A DNA stretch of 64,000 nucleotides from Chloroflexota bacterium (GCA_024224815.1 JAAENC010000188.1:23120-87119); one strand, 5' to 3'; positions 33,062 through 43,331 are shown, numbered from the stretch's first letter. Translations and numbers: made by a program. The notes: generated by a model from the letters alone, not told the origin.

Positions 33062-33736
33062 CTATTGTCCAAAAGAGGCGCGTGAAAAAACAACATGGAA
33101 GGGCATGCAGTAAATGATGACGCCTTCGTATTGCGAGATGTCTACATCGGTGGCGATCTCATAGTTTTGGTTGCCCATATTTCCTTTGAGTTTGCCAAGA
33201 TCAACAAAGTTGCCTATTTCATCGTGGTTGCTGCCTGCGATATTTTCGACGAGCAAGACGTGCAGATCGGGGCCATTGGTTACGTTGAAGTTTTCAAATC
33301 GTAGAACCTGCTGGTTGCCTTGTTGGAAAATACTGGCTGTGCCAGAACCGCGATGTTGGTTGTCTGCGTCTTGAAATTCTCCTTCGCTGACCAATGCCCA
33401 TTCAGCCTCGGCTTCTGTTTCGGGCATTTCTTCTTCCATTTCGTGGTCGGGCATCATGGTAGAAGCTGCTGCTACTTGTTCTTCAAGTGCTTGAGCTTCC
33501 TCTTCTGAGAGATTTTCTACAAACTCTTCGTCTATGCCTTCCATCGCCTCGTTGATTGCCTCTTCTGCCTCCTCGGGTGACATTTCAGCGAGTTCGCTCT
33601 CGCTGGGGATTTCAACAGCAGGAAAATCTTCTTCTATTGTTTGGCTGATAAAAAGTGGCGAGAAAAGCCACCATGCAAGGGCGAGGCCTGCAATTGCGAG
33701 AAGGCTTGCGCCTATAGTAGATATTGTCTTTTTCAT
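33062..33736 (-). CDS. DM13 domain protein, membrane anchored
   Basis: One N-terminal membrane helix or signal ([18 protein letters not shown]) is followed by a Glu-rich linker (about residues 43-105) and a DM13 domain: [32 protein letters not shown], then [17 protein letters not shown] with its conserved cysteine. DM13 domains have been proposed to act in extracytoplasmic redox reactions. Its start overlaps the kinase stop by 4 bp, tying it to the two-component system. Confidence 0.9.
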   Translation of the reverse strand: MKKTISTIGASLLAIAGLALAWWLFSPLFISQTIEEDFPAVEIPSESELAEMSPEEAEEAINEAMEGIDEEFVENLSEEEAQALEEQVAAASTMMPDHEMEEEMPETEAEAEWALVSEGEFQDADNQHRGSGTASIFQQGNQQVLRFENFNVTNGPDLHVLLVENIAGSNHDEIGNFVDLGKLKGNMGNQNYEIATDVDISQYEGVIIYCMPFHVVFSRASFGQ

Positions 33737-35010
33737 AATAATTTCTCCAAGTTTTCTTTTATGGGCAAGGAAAAAGAGAATCGCGTCCCCTGACCGCTTT
33801 CGCTCTTGACCCGAATCTTGCCTCCGTGTGCTTCAACAAGTCCTTTGGCAATAGCCAAACCTAGCCCGACACCGCCATTTTTCTCTTTATTACGGGGGCG
33901 GCTTTTTTCGCCGCGATAAAAGCGCTCAAAAATATGCGGTAGGTCAGTAGAGTTAATGCCATTGCCCGAATCGTGTACGGAAACAAGAATCTCGTTATCT
34001 TCCAGTTCTGCGCTAATGCGGATCATGCCTTTATTAGGGGTATAGCGTAAGGCGTTGCTGACGAGATTATCGAGTACGCGGCTGAGTTTTTCGGGGGCTG
34101 CCCAAACAAGATCGATGTTTTTGTTTACGGAGCCTTCCAGGCTGATTTCTTGCATTTTTGCTTGTGCGGCAAAGCTTTCGAGGGTGTCGGAAATAAGATC
34201 GGGGAGAGCTATCCACTCAAAGTTCAGATCATGGAATCCTGCATCAAGTTGAGCCAACTCAAATAGATTATCGAGCAAGTTACTCATACGGTCGATTTCG
34301 TTTTGACTCTGGCGAAGATAACGGGCAATGGTTTCCTCATCGTCGATAATGCCATCCGATAATGCTGTGATCATTACGCGTAGAGAAGTGAGCGGTGTGC
34401 GTAGATCGTGAGAAGCCCAGGCAACGAGATTTCGGCGTGCTTCATCTAGCGCGCGTTCATTTTCATCTGCTTGTTCGAGGCGTTTTGCCATTTGATTAAA
34501 TGCTTTTGAGAGCTGGGAAATTTCATCGTTGCCGCTAACTGAGACACGCGTTGAAAAATCGCCCTGGCTGATTTGGTCGGCTCCTTTTACAAGACGGCTT
34601 AATGCTTCGGTGATCGTATTTGAGATGAAGAATCCAAAAGCTATAGAAATGCCGCCAGCAAAAAGAAGCAGCAGGCTGCCCAGTGCCAGGTCATGTTCGT
34701 TAATGAACATGAGACGGGCGTTAACCCAAACGTTAAAGAGCGTAAGACCGCCCGCGAGGATATAGCCCAAGATCAGGGCATAGCTCAGGCGAGGAAGTTG
34801 ACGCCACCAACCAAGCCGATGGAAGATAAATCCAACTGCAGCGGAAACGATACTGGTGAGACCCAAATAAGTTGCCAGATGACGTAAATCGCCCGGCGGC
34901 GGATTCATGACAAGTGATACGAGCCATAAAGTTAGGAATAATACGATCACTATTCCTAATAAATAGCTGAGAAAACGAGGGCGAAGAGGCTTTATATTTC
35001 TTGGCATCAT
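33733..35010 (-). CDS. Sensor histidine kinase of the redox locus
   Basis: Four membrane helices fill residues 13-135, with no large outside domain, then a HAMP linker ([18 protein letters not shown]). HisKA follows with His201 in [10 protein letters not shown], then a HATPase domain ([34 protein letters not shown]). The signal may be sensed within the membrane. It overlaps the response regulator and DM13 genes by 4 bp each. Confidence 0.93.
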   Translation of the reverse strand: MMPRNIKPLRPRFLSYLLGIVIVLFLTLWLVSLVMNPPPGDLRHLATYLGLTSIVSAAVGFIFHRLGWWRQLPRLSYALILGYILAGGLTLFNVWVNARLMFINEHDLALGSLLLLFAGGISIAFGFFISNTITEALSRLVKGADQISQGDFSTRVSVSGNDEISQLSKAFNQMAKRLEQADENERALDEARRNLVAWASHDLRTPLTSLRVMITALSDGIIDDEETIARYLRQSQNEIDRMSNLLDNLFELAQLDAGFHDLNFEWIALPDLISDTLESFAAQAKMQEISLEGSVNKNIDLVWAAPEKLSRVLDNLVSNALRYTPNKGMIRISAELEDNEILVSVHDSGNGINSTDLPHIFERFYRGEKSRPRNKEKNGGVGLGLAIAKGLVEAHGGKIRVKSESGQGTRFSFSLPIKENLEKLL

Positions 35011-35705
35011 TTTTTACCTGCAAATTTATAGCCAACACCCCAAACGGTGAGAATATATTCAGGGCTTCCCGGAATGCTTTCGATTTTTTCTCGCAGTCGT
35101 CGGATATGAACAGTAACTGTGGACGGGTCTGTATAAAGCTCGTCCCCCCAGATCTGTGCCAGTAATTGGGAGCGCGTAAAAACCTGTTGCGGGTTTTGGA
35201 CAAAGTATAAAAGTAGATCGAATTCTTTTGCTGTTAATGTGATGTCTTGCCCCTCGACTTCAACTTGACGGGCTACGGGATCAATTTTTATGCCTCCGGC
35301 CAGGATTGCTTGTTGGGCTGGAGCGGGTTTGCTTCCTTCAATACGACGTAAGACAGCTCTGACTCGTGAAACAACTTCTTGCGGATTAAAGGGCTTGGTA
35401 ATATAGTCATCTGCGCCCAAATCCAAACCGCGAATGCGGTCGCTGTCTTCACTTTTAGCAGTTAGCATAATGATGGGGATTTGCCGATCCAGACGAAGAT
35501 GTTGGGTGAGAGAGAGTCCATCTATGCCGGGCAACATCAAATCAAGGACGATCAGAGCTGGGTTATCATCCTGAATAATGCGCAGGGCTTCATACCCATC
35601 GGCGGCTTCTTTTACAAGATAGCCATCACGCTCTAAATATCGGCGTACAACTTCACGAATGGTTTCTTCGTCATCAACAACGAGGATGGTCGATTTTACG
35701 GTCAT
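35007..35705 (-). CDS. Response regulator, OmpR/PhoB family
   Basis: The receiver domain has DDE at residues 11-13, phospho-acceptor Asp55 (IVLDLMLPG) and Lys in ITKPFNP. A winged-helix DNA-binding domain follows ([29 protein letters not shown]). It is the first gene of the eight-gene operon and presumably controls it. Confidence 0.95.
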   Translation of the reverse strand: MTVKSTILVVDDEETIREVVRRYLERDGYLVKEAADGYEALRIIQDDNPALIVLDLMLPGIDGLSLTQHLRLDRQIPIIMLTAKSEDSDRIRGLDLGADDYITKPFNPQEVVSRVRAVLRRIEGSKPAPAQQAILAGGIKIDPVARQVEVEGQDITLTAKEFDLLLYFVQNPQQVFTRSQLLAQIWGDELYTDPSTVTVHIRRLREKIESIPGSPEYILTVWGVGYKFAGKK

Positions 35706-35747
35706 TGGTATTTTCTTTATAGGTAACTACTTTAGGTTATTTAATGC

Positions 35748-35756
35748 ATTATAGCA
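35748..35756 (-). promoter_or_regulatory. Extended -10 promoter of the response-regulator operon
   Basis: TGCTATAAT on the minus strand (TG plus one base plus TATAAT) lies 43 nt before the response-regulator ATG. The -35 region is weak, as expected for an extended -10 site. Confidence 0.55.
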
Positions 35757-35901
35757 GTGGGATATTACGAAAGTATTAAGTCTTTTGACTCAAAAAAATA
35801 GAACCAACTCAATAGCGGCCCTTCTTTATAGAAGCTCTATGTCTTGGGAAGCGGCTATTTTTGTGGGTAAATAAACTCTCTATTCTTGAATGTTTGGAAA
35901 T

Positions 35902-35937
35902 AAAAAGGAGCGAGTTTTAAACTCGCTCCTTTTTTAT
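35902..35937. terminator. Terminator of the sdh operon
   Basis: AAAAAGGAGCGAGTTT pairs with its complement around a two-base centre, with A/T runs on both sides, after sdhB. Confidence 0.88.
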
Positions 35938-35954
35938 AGTTCTTTTGGAATCTA

Positions 35955-36665
35955 TTATTCGAGATTGCCGGTTGCGATAACTTTCTTGACTTCGCCAATG
36001 GCTTTGGTGATTTCAATCTCACGCGGGCAAGCAACTGTGCAGTTGAAAATGGTGCGGCAACGATAAACGCCAAATTGATCGTTGAGAATTTCAAGACGTT
36101 CCGATGCGCCCTGGTCGCGGCTGTCGAAAATAAAGCGATGGGCATTGACGATGGCGGCGGGGCCAACATATTCGTCGTTTGACCAGAAGGAAGGACAGGA
36201 TGTTGTGCAAGCACCGCAAAGGATACATTTGGCTGTATCATCGAAGCGTTCTTGTTCTTCAATGCTTTGGATGCGCTCCTTTTCTGGTTTTGGATCATCG
36301 TTGATAAAGAAAGGCATAACCTTTTTATAATTATCGAAGAAAGGCTCCATGTCTACAATTAAGTCTTTTTGAACAGGTAAACCCAAAATTGGTTCTACGA
36401 CCACTTTATTGCCCTTTAGGTCTTGCATGAGCGTTTTGCAGGCAAGTTTATTTTCGCCATTAACACGCATGGCACAAGAGCCACAAACACCGTGAGCACA
36501 AGAGCGGCGGAAAGAGAGCGTGCCGTCTTCGTATCCTTTGACTTTTTCCAATAAGTCAAGAACACGATCGGTGGGAGCGGCTTCCATCTCAAAGGTGTCG
36601 TAATGCGGCTTTGTATCTGTTTCCGGGTTATAGCGGAAGAGTTTTAGGGTAATTTTCTTCATCAT
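35955..36665 (-). CDS. sdhB: Succinate dehydrogenase/fumarate reductase iron-sulfur subunit
   Basis: It carries electrons from the flavin to quinone through three clusters. The 2Fe-2S motif is RRSCAHGVCGSC, the 4Fe-4S motif CILCGACTTSC and the 3Fe-4S motif CRTIFNCTVACP. The start at 36665 (or the next ATG three bases on) has AGGAG upstream and gives 236 residues. It is the last gene of sdhC-D-A-B, 7 nt after sdhA. Confidence 0.96.
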   Translation of the reverse strand: MMKKITLKLFRYNPETDTKPHYDTFEMEAAPTDRVLDLLEKVKGYEDGTLSFRRSCAHGVCGSCAMRVNGENKLACKTLMQDLKGNKVVVEPILGLPVQKDLIVDMEPFFDNYKKVMPFFINDDPKPEKERIQSIEEQERFDDTAKCILCGACTTSCPSFWSNDEYVGPAAIVNAHRFIFDSRDQGASERLEILNDQFGVYRCRTIFNCTVACPREIEITKAIGEVKKVIATGNLE

Positions 36666-36672
36666 ATCTCTC

Positions 36673-38472
36673 CTAGTAGACCCGTTTTTTCGGTTCGAAT
36701 TTGGTAAAGACAACATCCTTATAATCTAGTCTGACGCCATCTTCTTCGAGCCAAGCGAGGGTGTGCTTCATCCAATTTTCATCGTCGCGTTCTTTATAAT
36801 CGTTGCGAGCATGTCCGCCACGACTTTCTGTGCGGTTTAAGGCGGCGGCTGTAGTTACTTCGGCGATGTCGAGCAGATTGCTGAGTTCCCAAGCGTTGAG
36901 CAAATCCATATTGAATTTTTTGCCCTTATCATCAATTTTGATGTTTTTGAAACGGACTTTTAATTCTTTGATTTTTTCCAGCGCTTCAGCCATGCCTTCT
37001 TCTACGCGGAAAACGCCCACATGTTCAAACATGACTTCTTTCATCTCTCTACCAATTTCAGAGAGGCGCTCGTTGCCATCAGCATTTCGCAAGGCTTCAA
37101 GTTGTTGCTCTGCAAATTCAGTGGGGTTTTCAGGGAGAGGAATATACTCGGTTTTTTTAGCGTGTTCAGCTGCTTCCATACCAGAGAATTTGCCAAAGAC
37201 AACCAAATCTAGCAAGGAGTTTGAGCCAAGGCGGTTGGAGCCATGCACAGAAACACAGGCGTTTTCGCCAACAGCAAAGAGACCGGGCATAATTTCTTTA
37301 CGATCTTTGTCCATCACAACGCGACCGTAATTATCTGTGGGGATGCCGCCCATAGCATAATGTGCGGTGGGTTGAACGGGCATCGGTTCAGTAACGGGGT
37401 TTACGCCGAGATAGGTTTCGCAGAAGTCAATAATATCTGGCAATTTGCCCAGAATTTCTTCGCCTGTGACCACGTAAGGCGTGCCATCCGGGCGCGTTCT
37501 TCCATCAATAGCAGCATATTTATTTACTGTTTCGGGCGTAACATCAAGATAAAGATAACGCTCGCCATCTACACCGTTCCCCTCTTTCATTTCCATATAC
37601 ATGGCCCGGCTGACAACATCTCGGGATGCTAATTCTTTAACGTTGGGCGCATTCCCTTCTTTTTCCATGAAGCGTTCACCCTTGCCATTAAGCAGAATAC
37701 CGCCTTCACCACGCACGCCTTCGGTGATGAGAATACCCATCTTATAAATGCCTGTGGGATGGAATTGGAAGAACTCCATATCCTGTGCGGGAATACCATG
37801 TCTAAGTGTAATTGCTACGCCATCACCCGTATAAGCGAAAGCGTTAGAGGTAATTTCCCAAACACGTCCCCATCCGCCGGTGGCAAAGATGACTGATTTT
37901 GCGTGGAAAACGTGCATCTCACCGGTTGCAATTTCTAGAGCAACAATGCCTGCAACACCTTCGTCTGTTTTGATAAGATCCAAAACTTGGAATTCATCAT
38001 AAAACTGAACTTTATTTTTAATGCTTTGCTGATAAAGCGTCTGCAAGATCATATGACCGGTTCGGTCGGCGGCGTAGCAAGTTCGCTTTACAGGTTTGGT
38101 GGTGTCATTATTTGTATGCCCACCAAAAAAACGTTGGGCTATTTTCCCTTCATCTGTTCTACTAAAAGGAAGCCCCATGTGTTCCAATTCGTAAACGATG
38201 TCGGGAGCCTCTTTGCACATAAACTCCACAGCGTCTTGGTCAGCGAGATAATCGCTACCTTTCACTGTGTCGTAGGTATGCCATTCGGGGCGATCTTCTT
38301 CGAGATTGCCGAGTGCAGCGCCAATACCACCTTGTGCTGCGCCGGTATGAGAACGTGCGGGATAAAGTTTAGAGATAACAGCCGTGGAAGCGGATTTGGA
38401 TGCGTAAAGTCCCGCCATGAGACCTGCACCACCTGCGCCAACTACAACGACTTCAAATTGATGTATTTTCAT
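36673..38472 (-). CDS. sdhA: Succinate dehydrogenase/fumarate reductase flavoprotein subunit
   Basis: The FAD-binding motif [17 protein letters not shown] and the flavin-linking segment [16 protein letters not shown] (His attaches FAD) are at the N-terminus. [19 protein letters not shown] and [18 protein letters not shown] follow. The start at 38472 has GGAG upstream and gives 599 residues, the usual size; a longer in-frame reading runs back into sdhD. Confidence 0.97.
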   Translation of the reverse strand: MKIHQFEVVVVGAGGAGLMAGLYASKSASTAVISKLYPARSHTGAAQGGIGAALGNLEEDRPEWHTYDTVKGSDYLADQDAVEFMCKEAPDIVYELEHMGLPFSRTDEGKIAQRFFGGHTNNDTTKPVKRTCYAADRTGHMILQTLYQQSIKNKVQFYDEFQVLDLIKTDEGVAGIVALEIATGEMHVFHAKSVIFATGGWGRVWEITSNAFAYTGDGVAITLRHGIPAQDMEFFQFHPTGIYKMGILITEGVRGEGGILLNGKGERFMEKEGNAPNVKELASRDVVSRAMYMEMKEGNGVDGERYLYLDVTPETVNKYAAIDGRTRPDGTPYVVTGEEILGKLPDIIDFCETYLGVNPVTEPMPVQPTAHYAMGGIPTDNYGRVVMDKDRKEIMPGLFAVGENACVSVHGSNRLGSNSLLDLVVFGKFSGMEAAEHAKKTEYIPLPENPTEFAEQQLEALRNADGNERLSEIGREMKEVMFEHVGVFRVEEGMAEALEKIKELKVRFKNIKIDDKGKKFNMDLLNAWELSNLLDIAEVTTAAALNRTESRGGHARNDYKERDDENWMKHTLAWLEEDGVRLDYKDVVFTKFEPKKRVY

Positions 38473-38483
38473 ATAATCACTCC

Positions 38484-38903
38484 TTATGAAGCCAAGATAA
38501 CAGAGCTGGCTAAAAGTATAATGAAGATCCAAAGGAAGAAGATAAAGCCACGCCACAAAGTGCGCCAAATTGTACTGCCCATGAAATCTTCTACAACAAT
38601 GCGGAGACCGTTCATGCCATGTGTTACGCCAAAGAAAATCGCGATATATTGAAGTATATTCCAGAACTCATTTCTAAAAGCATCTAAGTTCACAATATCG
38701 CTATTAGCAACATGCATGGGGTTTGGGAAAAACATCCAGCGAATAATTGTGCTAATATCGGTTTGGGTACGTGCGCCTATTACAAGAGCAACTGTTAAGC
38801 CTGTTAGCCCAACTACATAAAGAACAAGGGCAGAGAGACGCATAAAAAGCCACATAATATAATCGAGGCTAAAACCACGTTTTACTACTTTTCGTGAAGT
38901 CAT
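38484..38903 (-). CDS. sdhD: Succinate dehydrogenase membrane anchor subunit
   Basis: The 139-residue protein has three membrane helices and the motif [16 protein letters not shown], whose His may ligate heme b or line the quinone site. It lies between sdhC and sdhA. Confidence 0.88.
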   Translation of the reverse strand: MTSRKVVKRGFSLDYIMWLFMRLSALVLYVVGLTGLTVALVIGARTQTDISTIIRWMFFPNPMHVANSDIVNLDAFRNEFWNILQYIAIFFGVTHGMNGLRIVVEDFMGSTIWRTLWRGFIFFLWIFIILLASSVILAS

Positions 38904-38916
38904 ATTTTAAGTCCTC

Positions 38917-39303
38917 CTACAGTCCCAACAGATTTTTGATAATTACAAAGAGGACAAGGGCATAAAGCGGTGCAATAGTAAGCCACTGAAGCCAGATCAT
39001 TTCTCGTTGATATTGAAGCAAAGCCGGGATAAGGTCTAAAATAACGACCCGCAACCCATTTACTGCATGGAAAATAACAAGGAAAAAGATAACGATTTGG
39101 AATATCCAATTAGTGTAGATAGCGTTGATCGCGTACCCTGCTTCGCTGCCAAATTGCTGGGTAAGGAAACCTGCGAGAATGTGCAATCCTACAAAGAGCA
39201 CCATGGCCAAGCCACTAGCACGATGTAGAATCCACGCCCACATGGGGCCGCCTCCTTTATATCCCAGACCTTTTAGAAAACCTACTTTTCGATTAATTGC
39301 CAT
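38917..39303 (-). CDS. sdhC: Succinate dehydrogenase cytochrome b subunit
   Basis: The 128-residue protein has three helices with the SdhC signature ILHRASGLAMVLFVGLHILAGF and a second FHAVNGLRVVILD. GGAGG precedes the ATG at 39303. It is the first gene of the sdh operon, divergent from the Rieske gene. Confidence 0.9.
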   Translation of the reverse strand: MAINRKVGFLKGLGYKGGGPMWAWILHRASGLAMVLFVGLHILAGFLTQQFGSEAGYAINAIYTNWIFQIVIFFLVIFHAVNGLRVVILDLIPALLQYQREMIWLQWLTIAPLYALVLFVIIKNLLGL

Positions 39304-39682
39304 TTGCGCCTCCAGCAATAGGAATTTTTTTTGGATGTAGCGATTAGTGGATATGATGCCGCTTCGCTCATGTATTTAGCTTGCTAGCTGCTCCCAAACA
39401 TCTGCCGGGCGTGGGCGGGTAAATGCCCAAATCGGGGAGATGTTATTTGGGGCTGGCAAGTCAAAACACGAGCGGTGCGAGCTTCTCATCCTTCTTTATA
39501 AGAATCTAAAGAAACCTTATTAAGGTAGTGCGTTGATTATCCCATTCTGACAGGATGATAGAAAGTGACAATCTTCATGGAAATAGGGTTCAGATTTCCT
39601 CTAATGAAGATTAAGAAGACCCTTATAATCCTAATGTTTAATCCACATTTGTATATTCATTTAAGCCCTGAAGGAGGCACGC
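39304..39682. other. Divergent intergenic region between sdhC and qcrA
   Basis: This 379-bp stretch must contain both promoters. A plus-strand TATAAT at 39624-39629 is the best -10 candidate for qcrA but has no good -35. No gene, RNA or strong hairpin was recognised. Confidence 0.5.
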
Positions 39683-40180
39683 ATGGCAAGTTCACATCGA
39701 ATAAGCCGGCGGGATTTTGCTAAGTTTGTAACTGCAGCACTCAGCACGGTTATGGGGGCTGCAATGGGCATCCCGGTCATTGGCTATTTAATTGACCCTG
39801 CGCTCAAAGTGCAATCTAGTGAAGCATGGATTCCGCTCGGACCCTTGGAGTCTTTCCCTAAAGACAGCCCCAAGTCATTTTCTTTTACACGCTCAAATAT
39901 CAATGGTTGGGAAAAGACAGTTAATAGCTATGGTGGTTTTGTTATTAAGAAATCAGATAGCGATATCTTGGCTTTGTCTAATCGTTGTACGCATTTGAGC
40001 TGCAGTGTGAATTGGAGCGAGGAAGAGAATGCTTATACTTGCCCCTGCCACGAAGCCTCTTTTGATATGGAGGGCGGCGTGCTTGACGGGCCTCCCCCGC
40101 ATGCACTTGATCATTTTGAAACCAAAGTGGAAGAGGGTGCTCTCTTTATTCTCTTCCCCGCTATTCCACACGAAGGATAA
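39683..40180 (+). CDS. qcrA: Rieske iron-sulfur protein of a cytochrome bc-type complex
   Basis: The Tat motif ISRRDFAKF and one anchoring helix precede the Rieske fold with 2Fe-2S ligands CTHLSC (102-107) and CPCH (120-123). It accepts electrons from (mena)quinol on the outer face. GGAGG precedes the ATG. It heads a three-gene operon with 6- and 11-nt gaps. Confidence 0.95.
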   Translation: MASSHRISRRDFAKFVTAALSTVMGAAMGIPVIGYLIDPALKVQSSEAWIPLGPLESFPKDSPKSFSFTRSNINGWEKTVNSYGGFVIKKSDSDILALSNRCTHLSCSVNWSEEENAYTCPCHEASFDMEGGVLDGPPPHALDHFETKVEEGALFILFPAIPHEG

Positions 40181-40186
40181 ATTACT

Positions 40187-40846
40187 ATGTTCAAAAAAAT
40201 CTATGCTTGGCTGGATGAGCGTCTTGGCTTTGATGATCTCTATAAAGGATTATTGGATCGCCCTGAGCCACACGGAAATTGGTGGAATACGCTCGGCAGC
40301 GCAAGTTTATTTCTCTTTATTATGCAAGGTGCCACGGGGATATTTCTTACCGTTTACTATACCCCTTCGCCCGACCATGCGTATGACAGCATTCAATATA
40401 TTATGGATGGTGTGGCTTTTGGCTGGCTGATCCGTGGTATTCACCATTGGGGTGCTTCTCTAATGGTATTGGTCGTTTTTATCCATATGCTGCGTACCTT
40501 TTTCTCGGCATCTTATAAATACCCTCGCGAGCTGACCTGGATCGTTGGTAGTTTGCTTTTCCTTCTGACTTTGGGGATGGGCTTCACCGGTTATTTATTG
40601 CCCTTTAACCAGCGTGCTTATTGGGCAACTGTGGTTGCGACGAATATCGGCGGTGTTGTGCCGGGAGTGGGACCTTTCATTTTACGGGCAATGCGCGGCG
40701 GAACAGATGTGAGTGCGCTTACGCTTTCTCGCTTTTTCTCCGCCCATATCTGGATGTTGCCAGCCGCTTTAGCCGCTCTGATCGGCGCTCACCTTTATTT
40801 GATTATGCGTCTTGGTGAATCCGCCTATCCTGATGCAGATGATTAA
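40187..40846 (+). CDS. qcrB: Cytochrome b, N-terminal four-helix subunit
   Basis: The 219-residue protein corresponds to cytochrome b6: four helices with paired heme histidines (IHHWGASLMVLVVFIHMLR; FSAHIWMLPAALAALIGAHLYL) and GYLLPFNQRAYWATVV. It is the split form of cytochrome b, with the second half in the next gene. Confidence 0.95.
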   Translation: MFKKIYAWLDERLGFDDLYKGLLDRPEPHGNWWNTLGSASLFLFIMQGATGIFLTVYYTPSPDHAYDSIQYIMDGVAFGWLIRGIHHWGASLMVLVVFIHMLRTFFSASYKYPRELTWIVGSLLFLLTLGMGFTGYLLPFNQRAYWATVVATNIGGVVPGVGPFILRAMRGGTDVSALTLSRFFSAHIWMLPAALAALIGAHLYLIMRLGESAYPDADD

Positions 40847-40857
40847 GGAGCTCTCCG

Positions 40858-42246
40858 ATGAATGATGAACATAAAAAGAAAGTAAATAAGAAATACGAAG
40901 AGCAACTCCAAAAAGGCGAACGCTTTTGGCCCGATGCCATTTATAAGGATCTGCTTGTCTCCTTTGCGCTCTTTATCCTGCTGATCGGTTTGGCAACTTT
41001 TGTTGGCGTTCATCAGGAACCCAAAGTTGACCCTACTGATTCGAGTTATATCCCTCGTCCTGAGTGGTATTTCCTTTTTCTTTTCGAGTTCCTGAAATAC
41101 TTCCCCGGCGAATTGGAATGGGTTGGGGCAGCGGTTATTCCTGGTGTTTTGGTTGCGGCACTCATGTTCCTGCCGCTTTATGACAAAAACCCTTACCGTC
41201 ATAATTCCAAGCGAATATTTGCCGTTGGCCTAATGAGTGCAATCGTTTCGGGTATTGTGACGCTTACGCTAATGGCAGCTACGATTATGTCAGATTTGGT
41301 TGCCGTTATTCTTGGCATTTTAGTCGCAGCTCTAATGTTCTTTTCCTTATATAAGGAAGTTCCTTTTCTTAAAGGTTCCATCCGCAAAATAGTTTTATGG
41401 GTGATGACCATTGCCATTCTTGGCATTGTGGGTGTCAGCTACCAGCAGACAGCGGCAATGGCCTCTGATGAAGAAGAAGTTCATGTTGCCAGCAGCATCG
41501 CAGAAAAGATGATATTAGGACAAGATCTATATTCCATTCAATGTGTGGAATGTCATGGTCCTGATGGTGAAGGCGGTGAAATTGTTGGTGTTGATGGAAT
41601 TGAAGATGGTACTTTTGTAAAATCCATCAGTAGCAAAGATGAGATGTACACCCGTAACGATGGCTCTCTTTTCGATATCACCGCTTATGGTCAACCAAAT
41701 CTTGGTATGCCTCCTTTTGGCGGAGCCTATGGCGGAGAGCTAAGCCCAAGCGAAATTGAATATATAGTTACTTTCATGCGCTATACATGGGATGATCGCG
41801 CAGAGGTTCCGGCTGAAGCTGCTGCTTCTGCAATTCCGACTTTGGCGGAAGGTGAAGTGCCTTCTTATGAAGTGCATGTTTCCGCTGTGGTGAAACGTCA
41901 ATGTCTTTCTTGTCATCGTGAAGGTAAAGAAAATAATGATTACCTGATGGATACATACGCCGAGATTCTGGATGGTGGCATCAATGCGCCCAATGTCGTT
42001 GCCGGTGATTTGGATAGCATTTTGCTCCAGACTATTCAGGGAACAGAATTGACAGGCAGTGATGGTGAAATTATTCACGTTATGCCGCCCAATGGAAAGC
42101 CGATCAAAGATGCATATATAGACATCTTCATCCGCTGGGTCGAGGCAGGGATGCCAGAAACTGCAGACGAAGCAGCCGCGCTTTCTACAGAAGCTATGCC
42201 TGCAGAGGAAGATGCGCCTGTTACAGAAGAAACACCATCTGAATAA
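40858..42246 (+). CDS. Fusion of cytochrome b C-terminal part with two cytochrome c domains
   Basis: The N-terminal half matches subunit IV-like cytochrome b: one helix, then PRPEWYFLFLFEFLKYFPGELEW, then further helices to about residue 200. Two c-type heme domains follow on the outside: CVECH (229-233) in a cytochrome c domain with GMPPFGG, and CLSCH (349-353) in a second module ending in MPPNGKPI. An acidic tail rich in Glu/Ala closes the protein. It would carry electrons from Rieske/b onward without a separate cytochrome c1. Fused or diheme c subunits are known in other bc complexes. Confidence 0.92.
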   Translation: MNDEHKKKVNKKYEEQLQKGERFWPDAIYKDLLVSFALFILLIGLATFVGVHQEPKVDPTDSSYIPRPEWYFLFLFEFLKYFPGELEWVGAAVIPGVLVAALMFLPLYDKNPYRHNSKRIFAVGLMSAIVSGIVTLTLMAATIMSDLVAVILGILVAALMFFSLYKEVPFLKGSIRKIVLWVMTIAILGIVGVSYQQTAAMASDEEEVHVASSIAEKMILGQDLYSIQCVECHGPDGEGGEIVGVDGIEDGTFVKSISSKDEMYTRNDGSLFDITAYGQPNLGMPPFGGAYGGELSPSEIEYIVTFMRYTWDDRAEVPAEAAASAIPTLAEGEVPSYEVHVSAVVKRQCLSCHREGKENNDYLMDTYAEILDGGINAPNVVAGDLDSILLQTIQGTELTGSDGEIIHVMPPNGKPIKDAYIDIFIRWVEAGMPETADEAAALSTEAMPAEEDAPVTEETPSE

Positions 42247-42268
42247 AGAAGATAAAAAAATAATGTTT

Positions 42269-42301
42269 AAAAGAGCCACTCGCTTGCGGGTGGCTCTTTT
42301 T
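42269..42301 (+). terminator. Terminator of the qcr operon
   Basis: AAAAGAGCCACtCGC pairs with GCGgGTGGCTCTTTT plus T; the sdpR -35 box begins one base later. Confidence 0.88.
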
Positions 42302-42302
42302 G

Positions 42303-42363
42303 TTGACAGCAGATAAATTCTGTTGTATTATCTAATTAGTTGTTTAGCTAATTGGCTAATTAG
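42303..42363 (+). promoter_or_regulatory. Promoter and operator of the sdpR-sdpI unit
   Basis: A consensus TTGACA (42303-42308) and TATTAT (42326-42331) are 17 nt apart. Two palindromes CTAATTAG lie at 42332-42339 and 42356-42363, with a half copy CTAATT between them at 42348-42353. They lie right at the start of transcription, where an ArsR-type repressor would bind. Confidence 0.75.
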
Positions 42364-42385
42364 GTTTCAAAAGAATAGGAGCAAT

Positions 42386-42673
42386 ATGGCTACGAAAGTT
42401 TATAAAGCCTTGTCTGATCCAACAAGACGGAAGATACTGCAATTGCTGCGGGAGCGAGATATGAACGCGGGCGAAATATCGGAATATTTTGATTCGACAA
42501 AACCCACCCTTTCGCGGCATTTTTCAGTCTTGCAAGAAGCTGATTTAATACAAGGGAATCGGCAAGGGAATTTTATTATTTACCGTCTGAACGTCACAGT
42601 TCTGGAAGAAGCAATGTGGGCAATGATGGATATGTTTAAACTTGAGCATCGAGGAAATGATGATGAAAAATAA
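42386..42673 (+). CDS. ArsR/SdpR family transcriptional repressor
   Basis: The 95-residue winged-helix protein reads KALSDPTRRKILQLLRERDMNAGEISEYFDSTKPTLSRHFSVLQEADLI, very like SdpR of Bacillus; it lacks metal-binding cysteines. The start at 42386 has GGAG upstream. Its end overlaps the next gene, an SdpI-like protein, as in the sdpRI pair, where membrane SdpI sequesters SdpR when toxin is bound. Confidence 0.92.
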   Translation: MATKVYKALSDPTRRKILQLLRERDMNAGEISEYFDSTKPTLSRHFSVLQEADLIQGNRQGNFIIYRLNVTVLEEAMWAMMDMFKLEHRGNDDEK

Positions 42674-43331
42674 ATTTGATTATAAAGGGATTTTAATTTT
42701 TAGTGGCGTAGTGTTTTTATTCGTCGTATTGGTCACAGCTTTTGCTTGGATAAAAATACCAAGCGATGCCCAAATCCCTTTTCATTGGAATATAAAAGGT
42801 GAAGTGGATAATTACACTAGCAAATCTTTAGGGCTATTAATGGGCCCTGGCATGATAATTTTCTTGACTCTTCTGCTGGCCTTTATCCCTCGCTTTGAGC
42901 CACGTCTTGAAAATTTGCAACAATCGCAAAAAGCGTATAAGGCCGTTTGGGGCGGGCTTTTGGTTTTTATGGCGGCTCTGCATGTCATCACAACGTTGGC
43001 TGCACTAGGGCAAGAAAAGTATATGCCAACAATGATGGCATTCCTAATGGGCTTTCTTTTTATAGCGATTGGCAATTATTTGGGCAAAATTCGCAGTAAT
43101 TTCATGTTTGGTATTCGTACCCCGTGGACACTCTCCAGTGAACTCGCCTGGAATAAAACACACCGTCTTGGCGGATGGCTCTTCTTCGGCATAGGCTTGG
43201 TCACCTTTTTGAGCGGATTTTTCCGCTCTGGCGAGCTAACATTTGGTCTGCTTTTTGGTGGTTTGTTCTTGTCGCTTCCGATACTTTTTGGGTATTCGTA
43301 CTGGATTTGGAAGCAGGATAAAAGAGAGTAA
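42663..43331 (+). CDS. SdpI-like membrane protein (DUF1648 plus SdpI domain)
   Basis: The protein has about six helices. The DUF1648-like segment IPFHWNIKGEVDNYTSK is followed by an SdpI-type IGNYLGKIRSNFMFGIRTPWTLSSELAWNKTHRLGGWLF. SdpI gives immunity to the SDP toxin and acts as a signal receptor. Three ATGs in a row (42657, 42660, 42663) are possible; the last is best spaced from GAGGA. It overlaps the sdpR-like gene. Confidence 0.9.
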   Translation: MKNKFDYKGILIFSGVVFLFVVLVTAFAWIKIPSDAQIPFHWNIKGEVDNYTSKSLGLLMGPGMIIFLTLLLAFIPRFEPRLENLQQSQKAYKAVWGGLLVFMAALHVITTLAALGQEKYMPTMMAFLMGFLFIAIGNYLGKIRSNFMFGIRTPWTLSSELAWNKTHRLGGWLFFGIGLVTFLSGFFRSGELTFGLLFGGLFLSLPILFGYSYWIWKQDKRE

